Shown here piece by piece: positions 43,556 to 54,120 of a stretch of 64,000 nt of DNA. The notes beneath the pieces were generated by a model that saw only the letters and a program-made list of their open reading frames with translations, ran no database searches and was not told the origin of the DNA. This DNA is from Halictus rubicundus (lineage: Eukaryota > Arthropoda > Insecta > Hymenoptera > Halictidae). The first letter of the stretch is position 1. Each line of letters starts with the position of its first letter. The stretch is from the NCBI RefSeq assembly GCF_050948215.1, contig NC_135151.1:21512720-21576719 (forward strand). Reading direction: 5' to 3'. The translations under genes were made by a program, and so were the position numbers.

Positions 43556-43869
43556 TACAGGGTGGGCCAATAACTATGTCCACTTTGAATATTGCCGTTA
43601 TTTGTAATAATATGAAAAAATGTTATATACAAAACTTACACGGTATAGAGAGGGTCATATTATGACACAAACATTTTCTGCGTGGGTGGAGGCACAGAGG
43701 AGATTCCAAGGTCATCTCTATTTTTTAATGGAATGCTATGTTTTTTTTATCGCGATGTGATAGCCAGTGTTGAGACGACTTCAGCGAGCTATCATTGAAG
43801 GTCACGCAAGGTCGAATGTGATAATAACGGCAATATTCAAAGTGGACATAGTTATTGCCCCACCATGTA
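43556..43869. mobile_element. Tc1-like MITE, TACAGGGTGGGCCAATAACT family
   Basis: Left TACAGGGTGGGCCAATAACT with atgtccactttgaatattgc, right gcaatattcaaagtggacat with AGTTATTGCCCCACCATGTA. 314 bp, TA at both ends, placed 2 bp from the end of another Tc1-like element. Inner TCAAGGTCA-like motifs are present. Confidence 0.9.
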
Positions 43870-44839
43870 TATAATAATAATGTGATAATATTGTTATCAA
43901 ATTATTTGAAATATCGAATTATTAACTCCCTTCTGGGAGTGACTAAGCAAGGGGTTAATAGGCAAGGGGTTAGTAAGCAAATTTGGAAATAAACGCAGTG
44001 TAAATAACCGGCCACGGGACAAAGAGGTTCTTCGGCAATAAGTGACGAAGAACATAAGCAGTTACTGCCAAGGCCGCCGGTGATCTATACGCTAGGGAAT
44101 GGGTCGGAGGTTGATCCTCTTTAAGCCCTGCTGTCGGACGCCGAGCGTCGCCTCTTACGTCCGGTGTCTGGTGCCGGGCACCACTTGCAACCCTATGGCA
44201 CTGTAAAAAGGAAAGCCGAAGTAGATGTTGAGTAATTGAAGAACAGAAATGACTCGGCCAAGTAATACGGTTGCAATAGCGGCGGCGGTTATTGTGTTAC
44301 GAAGGCTTGGATCCGTGAAAGACGCCGAGTGGCTGTTCAAATGCGTGTAGCCGCTCTCGTTACAATCTGAAGAAGAGAGGCCGCCGTGCGATATGGAGCC
44401 TTTAATGTTTTAATGAATATCCCTTCCCCAATTACAACCCTCGAATGCCGAGCAGAGTGTTCCAAAAATTGTACAATTATCATTACCATCACATTGGAAT
44501 TGCACAAGTCACAGCTTAAAATAGGACCATCAATCTTCCGTAACTGTTTCTGACGAGGCTCATTTTTGTGAAAATTCCACGACCTCTTCTCGAGGAAGAT
44601 CTTCGAGCATAAATTTCTTTGGTTAAAAATGTTTTAAAATGCAGGATACTTGGACGAAAACCAATTACACTGATTCCGGTAAGCCCGCGACAGTGCGAAT
44701 TGTATATACGCTTCGCAAAATTGGTGTGCTACAATCGAACGGTGCTCGAAGCAAAAATGATTTGCCCTATTTCCGTGGGTAATCCCTAATTTCCGATCGG
44801 AATCGGGCATTATCTACGGGATTGATTTTCCAGCCAGCG
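43870..44839. other. Intergenic, no gene recognised
   Basis: Moderate GC. The small minus frame 44155-44340 has no domain. Nothing repetitive was recognised. Confidence 0.4.
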
Positions 44840-46837
44840 CACAGTGGGCCAAAAGCGCCAAAACGTGGCCAAAATAGGAAGGAGTGCTTCAATTTAGTTC
44901 AAAATTGATACTCATAGGTTTCTCGGCACGCTGATTATAAATCTGATGTCAAAATTACAAAAAAACAAAATGGCGGATTCAATATGGCGGATGCGTAACC
45001 AAAAATATGATTGGACTTCCTTGAAAATTAGTATTTCCATATTTTTCGGGCCGGCGAATATGAATCTGATGTCAAAATTGCAAAAAACAAAATGACGGAT
45101 TCAATATGGCGGATGCGTAACCAAAAATATGATTGGACTTCCTTGAAAATTAGTATTTCCATATTTTTCGGGCCGGCGAATATGAATCTGATGTCAAAAT
45201 TGCAAAAAACAAAATGGCGGATGCGTAACCAAAAATATTATTGGACTTTCTTGAAAATTAGTATTCCCATATTTTTTGGGCCGGCGAATATGAATCTGAT
45301 GTCAAAATTGCAAAGAACAAAATGGCGGATTCAATATGGCGGATGCGTAACCAAAAATATGATTGGACTTTCTTGAAAATTAGTATTTCCATATTTTTCG
45401 GGCCGGCGAATATGAATCTGATGTCAAAATTGCAAAAAACAAAATGGCGGATGCGTAACCAAAAATATTATTGGACTTTCTTGAAAATTAGTATTCCCAT
45501 ATTTTTTGGGCCGGCGAATATGAATCTGATGTCAAAATTGCAAAGAACAAAATGGCGGATTCAATATGGCGGATGCGTAACCAAAAATATGATTGGACTT
45601 TCTTGAAAATTAGTATTCCCATATTTTTTGGGCCGGCGAATATGAATCTGATGTAAAAATTACAAAAAACGAAATGGTGGATTCAATATGGCGGATGCGT
45701 AACGAAAAAAACTATTGGACTTTCTTAAAAATTGGTATTCCCATATTTTTTGTTGCCGGCGAATATGAATCTGATGTAAAAATTACAAAAAACAAAATGG
45801 TGGATTCAATATGGCGGATGCGTAACGAAAAAAATTATTGGACTTTCTTGAAAATTGGTATTCCCATATTTTTTGGGCCGGCGAATATGAATCTGATGTA
45901 AAAATTACAAAAAACAAAATGGTGGATTCAATATGGCAGATGCGTAACCAAAAGAATTATTGGACTTCCTTGAAAATTAGTATTCCCATATTTTTCGGGC
46001 CGGCACATATGAATCGGATGTCAAAATTGCAAAGAACAAAATGGCGGATGCGTAAAAAAATGATTGGACTTTCTTGAAAATTAGTATTCCCATATTTTTC
46101 GGGCCGGCGAATATGAATCTGATGTCAAAATTACAAAAAACGAAAATATAATTTTTTTCAAACAATAAAAAAATTATTGTTAAAAAATAAATTGTTGTAT
46201 CAGAAAACTCTATAAGTGGAACCATGCAATGCTTATTGAACAAATTTTATTATAACTTCTACATTTCTCGAGAAAACATGCTTGTAACTAGTACTATGAC
46301 TACCTCTGCGTCACAAAAATGGATCGCATTACGAAAGGGGCAGTTTTGGGCAGCTACTTTTTCAAAATAATGTTAAATAATAGTATCTGCTACAAGACTC
46401 GACAAGAATCTCCGTGGAATATTGTGGAATCTACAACTTTTAGTATACATTTGTAAAATCTGTGCGCTAAGTATTATCGTTCACTTCATACATTCCAAAC
46501 ATTAATTAATATAAATCCAATGTTATTATTAGGTATAGTATTTACTTCCAGGAACAGCATCCATCGTACACGCACAAAAAAAAAAATTCAATTTACGTAA
46601 AATTGTAAGCTTGACACCTTTTTTTTTCACGACGTAGTTCACTGCACGAAAACTGCGAGACGACTGTATGGGATATTTGTACTCCCACCATTTAGCAGGT
46701 ATAGGTAGTAAGACCTTTTTACCTTCGGCTTCTTATACAGTCATTACCTGAGAATCCAATACGGCAAGAGCCATACCCCTTACGTGAAATTCATTTTATG
46801 CATTTTGGCCACGTTTTGGCGCTTTTGGCCCACTGTG
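44840..46837. mobile_element. Transib-like element of 1998 bp carrying an internal satellite
   Basis: Both ends read CACAGTGGGCCAAAAGCGCC inward and the inverted repeat is perfect for 36 bp. Flanking pentamers are CAGCG and CGACG, which differ at two positions, so the duplication is mutated or the flanks are not original. The interior is mostly tandem repeat (44930-46140) plus AT-rich DNA. No transposase frame. The TIR shares the CACAGTG heptamer with 2249, 10891 and 37370. Confidence 0.8.
44930..46140. repeat. Tandem repeat of about 110-122 bp, about ten units
   Basis: Each unit has gccggcgaatatgaatctga, ttgcaaaaaacaaaatggcg, an optional second aatatggcggatgcgtaac, and attggactttcttgaaaatt. 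Units differ by the presence of the segment gattcaatatggcg and by a few substitutions. Open frames through it (45092-46077) reflect the period, not a gene. Confidence 0.95.
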
Positions 46838-47771
46838 CGACGCGGCGCGGGGCGGATCGGCGCCAGGATATTTCGCGAAATTCAATGCGAGGATTAGCAA
46901 GAAGTTTCGGCACACCGGGGGGAGAGAAAAAATTCGCGTGGCTTGAACGGTGTTTCGGATAGCGTCGCGCCGGAGGTTTGAATAGTGTTTTTGGCGTTTC
47001 CCGTGAAACAATCGGAGAACCGTGCGGTGACAAGCAAGGGGACGGTGCCGCGCGCCGGTGTCGACAGGGAAAAATGTTCAAATGCTCCGCGCGCGTCTCC
47101 GTGACAGATATAGTTCGTGACGTTTAAATGGTTCCCACGGCCGTGATACTAGTTCGCGCCTGTTCGACTACTGATTCCGCCGTCGCTATTCATACGCGGC
47201 CGGGAGGAGTATTGAACGGCGGCGTTGCGATCTACCTGGACCGAGCCATCCATCGACTCACAAAACGGTCCGCTGATGGCCCGGTATCAATCCGCGCGGC
47301 CCTCCAGAGCAGAGACCAGCAGCCAGCCGGTCCCGGTGCCATTCGTTCGCGGATGATAGACAATCGCTTGCCGTCTCGTTATTATGCCGTGCACGGTATG
47401 ATTTCCAATATGTTGCGAGCGCGGCGGACGTCATGCCGGCGCTATTAAGCCGCCACACGTTTCGGCCGTCGACGGTTCAAATCACTGGCCCAGGCTAAGA
47501 GAGAAGAGTGCTCGTTCGATCTGTCCCGTTAATGGCCAATACGCAACGCATTTCCGATTGCTCCGACCCCGTTCCGGACAGCCCCCGACGGAATTTCGCC
47601 TGGCCTACGCGCGCAGGCTCGATTCCGCGCAGGTAAACAGAAAACGGCGCACACAACTGGGGCTAATGACAACAGCGTTACCGTAATCGAATATTAACGG
47701 ACCAATGCCGCCGTATAAGCGGCATGGCACTTTTACTTACCGGGACCAATGCCGTGTGTATGGCGACAAAA
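46838..47771. other. GC-rich intergenic block, no gene recognised
   Basis: CpG-rich, with overlapping frames on both strands (46791-47081 minus, 47128-47448 plus) and no domain. Confidence 0.4.
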
Positions 47772-48020
47772 TTAACCCTTTGCACTCGGCGCTATTTTCA
47801 TTCTAAAACTAAATTTTTCTTCCGTCTTAGAATATTTTCATTTTATTCATACGAAACTGATCCGATTTCCACATATAATATTTAAATGTTTAGTAATCTA
47901 TGAAATACAAATTTTGTAATGTAACAAATATTTTGTAATATTTTTTGTATTTTCTTTGAAATAATGTCAGAACAATTTCTAGTGGTGCTTCAGAGTCACC
48001 ACTCGAGTGCTAAGGGTTAA
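47772..48020. mobile_element. piggyBac-like MITE, TTAACCCTTTGCACTCG family
   Basis: Left TTAACCCTTTGCACTCGGCG and right CTCGAGTGCTAAGGGTTAA with TTAA at both ends, 249 bp. Homologous along its length to 7347-7576. Confidence 0.88.
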
Positions 48021-48230
48021 AGTATTAGGGGGACCCATAAGTAATCAATTATTTTGAAATCTAACACGAGCTTTGTAGTGAATTTAGGTTTTCATTTCTA
48101 AGTTTATTACGTCATTATTATTACGCATAGCAAACAATGTTTCAGATGAAGTTGAATGGTTTTGAGAGAGGCACATTATGATGGTACATTTTTTTTTGTA
48201 GGTGGACGTGTAAAGGACATACGAAGGTCA
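48021..48230. other. Fragment of a mariner-like 3' end
   Basis: The sequence ggggacccataagtaatcaa, then ttttgaaatctaa and gctttgtagtgaatttaggt, recurs at 55990-56060 in part and looks like a mariner terminal region. No complete element. Confidence 0.4.
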
Positions 48231-48476
48231 GTAACACGTTGAACGCCACGTCACCCATATGTGGCTGACGGAATTATTTGTGCAGGTTTTAAAATTAATT
48301 TTTACGTTGATATATTCATTGTACTAAACTTGATCAGAATCTGTAACATGCAAGAAAATTGGAGGATTACTACTCAGTATCGTACATTTAATTTTTTTCA
48401 ATTTTTATTTCATTCAATAACTTACTTTGATTTTATGGAATTTTTGGGGTTTCTGGTTGGGCGTTCAAAGTGTTAA
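48231..48476. mobile_element. piggyBac-like MITE, TTAACACGTTGAACGCC family
   Basis: Left GTAACACGTTGAACGCCACG and right GGGCGTTCAAAGTGTTAA, 246 bp. One flank is GTAA, the other TTAA. Ends match 60392-60640. Confidence 0.7.
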
Positions 48477-48692
48477 TGTTTTTTTTAAATGGAATCGTTT
48501 TTTATTGCATCAGCTGATGCTCCTTCATATTCTTTACAAAAAAGTATTAATCTGTTTGTATAAAAAAATCATTAGTTTGGGAGATATTTTAATTCTAATT
48601 TGTTAGGAAATCTCGACTTTCTGGACAATATTATGAATTCAATGTGATAATGTAGTAGGAGAGTATGGGTATGGGTACCCCTAATATAAATA

Positions 48693-49030
48693 TACGGGGT
48701 GTGGCCGGAAGGGTGGCACAACCGGGCAGGGGATGATTCTACATACCAAAGTAAGTCGAAAAAAAGCAATAACAATTTTTAAATCGAGTTTAAAGATCCT
48801 GTCGGTTTCGCGTGCTTCAGTATATGCAGGAAGTAGAATTGGTTGGCCATGGTCAGACGCGTCAGACGATTCCGGCTAATAGCATGCGTGTTTGCTGCAC
48901 TTTCAAAATCGGTTTTCTCGAAAACGAGGCGTCGAACGAAAAATTGTTATTCGTTTTTGCCGACTTATTTTTACATGTAGAATCATCCCCTGCCCGGTTG
49001 TACCACCCTTCCGGCCACATATGGCCTGTA
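48693..49030. mobile_element. Tc1-like MITE, TACGGGGTGTGGCCGGAAGGG family
   Basis: Left TACGGGGTGTGGCCGGAAGG with gggcaggggatgattctaca, right tgtagaatcatcccctgccc and CCTTCCGGCCACATATGGCC to TGTA. 338 bp, TA at both ends. Its interior (ttctcgaaaacgaggcgtcg, agaattggttggccatggtc) is homologous to 35944-36300 and 53880-54120. Confidence 0.85.
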
Positions 49031-49037
49031 TATATGA

Positions 49038-49150
49038 AACAAAATATAAATATTTTCCTTTCTATACTTGATATAAAAATGTCGAGTCCACAGTTTCTCT
49101 TCGTACGAAAAATAGCTCGGACCTGGTGGAAAGTGAACTTGGAATACTTC
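49038..49150 (-). repeat. Dispersed repeat with a conserved minus-strand frame (copy 1)
   Basis: About 84% identical to 58927-59040 over 110 bp, same orientation. On the minus strand both copies keep one frame with PPG, SYFSYEEKLWT and KYRKENIYILF in common. Neither copy is a recognised domain. It may be a short duplicated exon or a fragment of an unrecognised transposon. Confidence 0.6.
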
Positions 49151-50042
49151 CTCCTCCTCCACGGGGCTTTCGCGAAAATCTCGTGGACTAATTCCGGTGA
49201 CTGGAACGCAAGGGGGAGGGGGGGGGTATAGTTGATAACGGGGTAATAGCCCTGGGGGGTGACAAGTCTGATTTCTAACGCGAGTTCGTGCAGAGAGCCA
49301 GCCGGAAGCGACGGAGGGGTTCTCGGCAAGGGCGAACCGGTCGACCGGAAGCGGTGGCAGGGCGGAGTGCAAGAAATAGATTGTCACGCGCTGCCGGCAT
49401 GAGCCCGGCAAAGTGGTAATACCGATGTGAGCGGTAATACTTAATAGCAGCCCGGGGCGGTGTCGGGGGCAACTCCTACTTAAGTGAATTAACCCCGGAG
49501 TTAATCCGAAGTTAAGTAAACCCCCAAGTAGACCTCGAGTGTCTTCCGTTCTTCGTTTCCCGGGCGAACCGTCGCGTCGCCTCGCGTCTGCCCGACTCTT
49601 GCCGCGAGTGTGCGGCTTCTGGAACATCTGCGCGAGGATCGTTAACGATTAGGATCTTCGGGAACTACCTTCCGTTCCGTTAATCAGCCGCAGCCAACTT
49701 CGGGGCTCTTTATGTTTTAGTTCGGTGCTCCTAATCTACGCGGAAATTGAGACCCCCGGCCGAACACGGTGGCAGGGTTCGCGCGCACCCGCTTCGTTAG
49801 CCTGAGACCTATTCCCTCGATTTATTTACTGTCTCGCCTCGAACCGTCACATTTTTTATCCGCAGCTTGCTCATTAATATTAAGGATCAAGCGTCGGGCC
49901 GGCCGACTCGTTACTCTCGCCATACTTTGTTTTTTCGTTCGCCACGGACGCGTATTAATCATCCTGACCGCGTCATGTTCCCGTGTGCTCGAGATTTTTC
50001 CATTTTCGCGCGCACGACACCAAAGACGTCCATATTTTTCAT
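49151..50042. other. GC-rich intergenic block, no gene recognised
   Basis: The 214-codon minus frame 48983-49627 crosses the MITE end at 49030 and the dispersed repeat, so it is not a single natural gene. Nothing else is recognised. Confidence 0.4.
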
Positions 50043-51592
50043 AATTTAATTAGTCGCTGGTGGAACGCTTGAACGACGAAGACGACCTTTCTTTTCTCTT
50101 GTGCCCTTTCTGTTCCCTTGTGCCCTTTCCGAAATTCCCATATTTTTCTTAATTTAATTAGTTGCTGGTGGAACGCTTGAACAACGAAGACGCCCTTTCT
50201 TTTCCCTTGTGCCCTTTCTGTTCCCTTGTGCCCTTTCCGAAATTCCCATATTTTTCTTAATTTAATTAGTTGCTGGTGGAACGCTTGAACAACGAAGACT
50301 TTTCTGTCCCCTTGTGCCCTTTTCGAAATTCCCATATATTAATTTAATTACTCGCTGGTGGAACGCTTGAACAACGAAGACGACTTTTCTGTTCCCTTGT
50401 GCCCTTTCCGAAATTCCCATATTTTAATTTAATTAGTCGCTGGTGGAACGCTTGAACAACGAAGACGACTGTTCTGTTCCCTTGTGCCCTTTCCGAAATT
50501 CCCATATTTTAATTTAATTAGTCGCTGGTGGAACGGTTGAACAACGAAGATGCCCTTTCTTTTCCCTTGTGCCCTTTCTGTTCCCTTGTGCCCTTTCCGA
50601 AATTCCCATATTTTTCTTAATTTAATTAGTTGCTGGTGGAACGCTTGAACAACGAAGACTTTTCTGTCCCCTTGTGCCCTTTTCGAAATTCCCATATATT
50701 AATTTAATTACTCGCTGGTGGAACGCTTGAACAACGAAGACAACTTTTCTGTTCCCTTGTTCCCTTGTGCCCTTTCCGAAATTTCCATATTTTAATTTAA
50801 TTAGTCGCTGGTGGAACGCCTGAACAACGAAGACGACTGTTCTGTTCCCTTGTGCCCTTTCCGAAATTCCCATATTTTAATTTAATTAGTCGCTGGTGGA
50901 ACGGTTGAACAACGAAGATGCCCTTTCTTTTCCCTTGTGCCCTTTCTGTTCCCTTGTGCCCTTTCCGAAATTCCCATATTTTTCTTAATTTAATTAGTTG
51001 CTGGTGGAACGCTTGAACAACGAAGACGCCCTTTCTTTTCCCTTGTGCCCTTTCTGTTCCCTTGTGCCCTTTCCGAAATTCCCATATTTTTCTTAATTTA
51101 ATTAGTTGCTGGTGGAACGCTTGAACAACGAAGACTTTTCGGTCCCCTTGTGCCCTTTTCGAAATTCCCATATATTAATTTAATTACTCGCTGGTGGAAC
51201 GCTTGAACAACGAAGACGACTTTTCTGTTCTCTTGTGCCCTTTCCGAAATTCCCATATTTTAATTTAATTAGTCGCTGGTGGAACGGTTGAACAACGAAG
51301 ACGCCCTTTCTTTTCCCTTGTGCCCTTTCTGTTCCCTTGTGCCCTTTCCGAAATTCCCATATTTTTCTTAATTTAATTAGTTGCTGGTGGAACGCTTGAA
51401 CAACGAAGACGCCCTTTCTTTTCCCTTGTGCCCTTTCTGTTCCCTTGTGCCCTTTCCGAAATTCCCATATTTTTCTTAATTTAATTAGTTGCTGGTGGAA
51501 CGCTTGAACAACGAAGACGACTTTTCTGTCCCCTTGTGCCCTTTCCAAAATTCCTGTATTGTTCAATTATGTAATAACTCGCGGGTGGAACG
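50043..51592. repeat. Minisatellite, 16 units of 82, 85, 93 or 108 bp
   Basis: Every unit has gctggtggaacgcttgaaca, acgaagac, one or two cttgtgccctttc blocks, and cgaaattcccatat with ttaatttaatta. Starts of gctggtgg lie at 50056, 50164, 50272, 50354, 50439, 50524, 50632, 50714, 50807, 50892, 51000, 51108, 51190, 51275, 51383 and 51491. The spacing pattern repeats in blocks, so sets of units were copied together. Minus frames through it are by-products: the 82- and 85-bp units shift the frame. Confidence 0.97.
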
Positions 51593-52810
51593 TTTTCAAG
51601 ATGAAGGCGTCGATTTGTCGTCGATGGTTTCGCTACGTCGATGTGGTTGCAGATCATGCAGGTTTCGTTGACAACGAACCAAGTCGTAAAGAACGGCTCG
51701 CCTGTCACGAAACCCAGACGTCTGCGTCCATTGTTCTTCCCGCTCGGTGATCTCTGCTGTTCTCCGCTCTGTGACGGATGAGTCGACGACGGTGTCCGCT
51801 GCTGAAGAAACGAAAGAAACGGTCGCTCGAATTCCCGGCCGGTGATTAGATGCATCGGCACGGACCCGGGCGGTTCCGTAATTGTTATCAACTTCATTTA
51901 CATCGCATTAATGCCGGGCGAAATTGCGGCACTCGCTCGCTATCATGCCGATCGTTAAATACGGCTTCCGTTTAATCGGCGTGCCACGGTATTACGCCGA
52001 ACGCCCAACAAAATTATAATCCGACAGTCGCGTTCCGATATTCTGTTGCCTATTAACTATCGCGTATAGTTAATAAGCGCGCCTCGTGCGCCATCATTAT
52101 ATAGTTTAGCGTTCAAAATTCACCACCGAATCGCTGCTGTTGGTTGTTTATTCAATTTCGAAGCGATTTATCTTTAAATTGCGCGCACGCAATTTTGTCG
52201 TGAATTTTTATGATATTCGTCCAGCTTATTCGGATATTGAATCCGATACGCAATTTATTTATTTTTATTCACTCTTTTCACAGTACAATCTGTTATTTTT
52301 CAAACGGGATCGTCGCATTGCTGCTAAATAAACGCAATGATCGAGTTTTTCGCAATGATCGAGTTTTTTTACAGGATTCAAACAAAATTGGATGTTCCGA
52401 TTGACATCAATACACGAAATATGACGGGAAGCCAATGATACTGTTACTAAAAAGAACTTGGTATTTTGCAAACTACGTTGAAAACAATTTTGATGACGCT
52501 GAATTGTTTGCAACAGTGTCAGGAGTTGTTTGTTGTTATTCCCGGGAATTTTTCGAAGCTTGCCCACTGAATAATTATTTAGACAGTACGTATATTGTTA
52601 GCAATAAACAGTTTCCTAGCAACCATTTCTTTAGTTCTCTGTCACGCCTCGTACAGGAATTAGCTAATTGTAGGCGCAGTAATTTATTATAGTTCAATGC
52701 GATGATAAACATAGTTGAATCCTGCGTTAAGCGCGCTAATTTTACCAGTCGATTAATGTTGCGGAATTGTAAACAACAAGATAATACTGTATAATTACAC
52801 ACGACTATTA
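51593..52810. other. Intergenic, no gene recognised
   Basis: GC-rich up to about 52100, then AT-rich. Opposing frames at 52265-52567 minus and 52435-52692 plus overlap and have no domain. Confidence 0.4.
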
Positions 52811-53000
52811 TTAATACTAAACCTACCACCGCTGGTCAAATGCTCGGTTTCGGATTTGTTATTTTACGATTAGTGGAATGTTTAAGGTACTTTCGTGAAA
52901 ATTGATTTAATAGGTTATTCGAGTATATAATATAATAAAAATCGACAAAAATCTCTATAGATGTGGGATTTTTCGATCGCACAGGTAGGTTTAGTGTTAA
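52811..53000. mobile_element. piggyBac-like MITE, TTAACACTAAACCTACC ends
   Basis: Left TTAATACTAAACCTACC, right GGTAGGTTTAGTGTTAA, TTAA at both ends, 190 bp. The end sequence is a variant of the TTAACACTA group. Confidence 0.78.
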
Positions 53001-53776
53001 AAAGGCATGGATAAAATAATAAACATGCTATAGTCAATAAGAGGCTGAGCCGGAAACATTTAAAAATCAAGTTCATGAACCATTTTCCCAGTTTTTTGGC
53101 ATTCTAGTGCCAAAGCACTTGTCTAATGACAAAACCACTTAATATTAATATAATTAATAACTAGGCTTAACACCACCGAATGACAAAAAGCTGAAAGAAC
53201 TTTTTATAATGAACGTATTCTATTTTGATCAATTTCCTCGACTTTTTATTTTGCAAAGTTAATAAACTTGGAAAATGAATTGCTCGCATGTCCTCGGCAA
53301 GCTCAATGATGGATTAAAGTACTAGGTTCATGTTCAACATCATAATGCACTATATCAAGTTCTCCCTGTTGTGTACACAGAGTGGTAACTCGTAATCCAA
53401 AAATATGTTTCGAGTACAGTAAGACCTCGATGATCTAAACCTCCGATATCTGAAGTCTCCATTATCCCAACAAGCTTAGTATAGCATACTCTAAAGCGAT
53501 CCATATGCGACGCTACTTACTGTGCAAATCGATTCAGATTGAAGGTATTAGAGGATTGCAAAAATGTAGAAATTTCTAAAATAACAGTTTTATTAATCAA
53601 TTTAAAGTTATCCCTATCCTCTACAATCATCTACCATTATGTCTCCAAAGAATATCACTGTAAATAACAATAAACAACTGTTCTATTATTCGAACACTCG
53701 TGTTTAATTATTTCGTTCAGATAATCGAGGTTCTATTGTTTTCAACTATTATTCTAGGTTCCACTATTTTCCACTA
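53001..53776. other. AT-rich intergenic; possible pogo/Tigger-type end
   Basis: TACAGTAAGACCTCGATGAT followed by ctaaacctccgatatctga at 53414-53455 resembles a pogo/Tigger terminal repeat, but no second end was found. No gene. Confidence 0.35.
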
Positions 53777-53846
53777 CTATTCTATATTCTATATTCTATA
53801 TTCTATATTCTATATTCTATATTGTATATTCTATATTCTATTCTAT
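53777..53846. repeat. (ATATTCT)n microsatellite
   Basis: About nine tandem heptamers, one with a T to G change (attgtat). Confidence 0.95.
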
Positions 53847-53879
53847 GTAAAGAGAAGTTTATTTAAATTCAAAGACCTT

Positions 53880-54120
53880 TAAATCCTTTTTGAGAAAGTA
53901 GCGCGCAGTTTTTACGACAAAGGAGTTAACCAATGTACAAAACGTTGCAAAACAGTTGCAGAAAATGGCAAAAATAAGTGAACAGAATAATACTTTCTCG
54001 GTCGACGCTTTGTACTCGAGAAAATCATGTTCGAACATTTCAGCGGGTGCGCGTGCTGTTGAATGGGAATCGTCCGAGGCGTCTGACCACGACCGACCAA
54101 TTCTACTTGCCACGGCAAAC
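53880..54120. mobile_element. Relic of the 35944/48693 Tc1-like family
   Basis: The segments ctcgagaaaatcatgttcga, gcgcgtgctgttgaatggga and gaccgaccaattctacttgc correspond to the middle of 35944-36300 and 48693-49030. No terminal repeats remain. Confidence 0.6.

Noticed and set aside
45092..46077. Plus-strand repeat proteins of 75-94 codons
   Set aside because: They are translations of the satellite inside the Transib-like element.
48983..49627. 214-codon minus-strand ORF
   Set aside because: It crosses the end of a MITE at 49030 and shows no domain beyond the dispersed repeat.
50039..51897. Minus-strand repeat proteins (98-138 codons)
   Set aside because: They follow the minisatellite; units of 82 and 85 bp break the frame, so there is no coding constraint.
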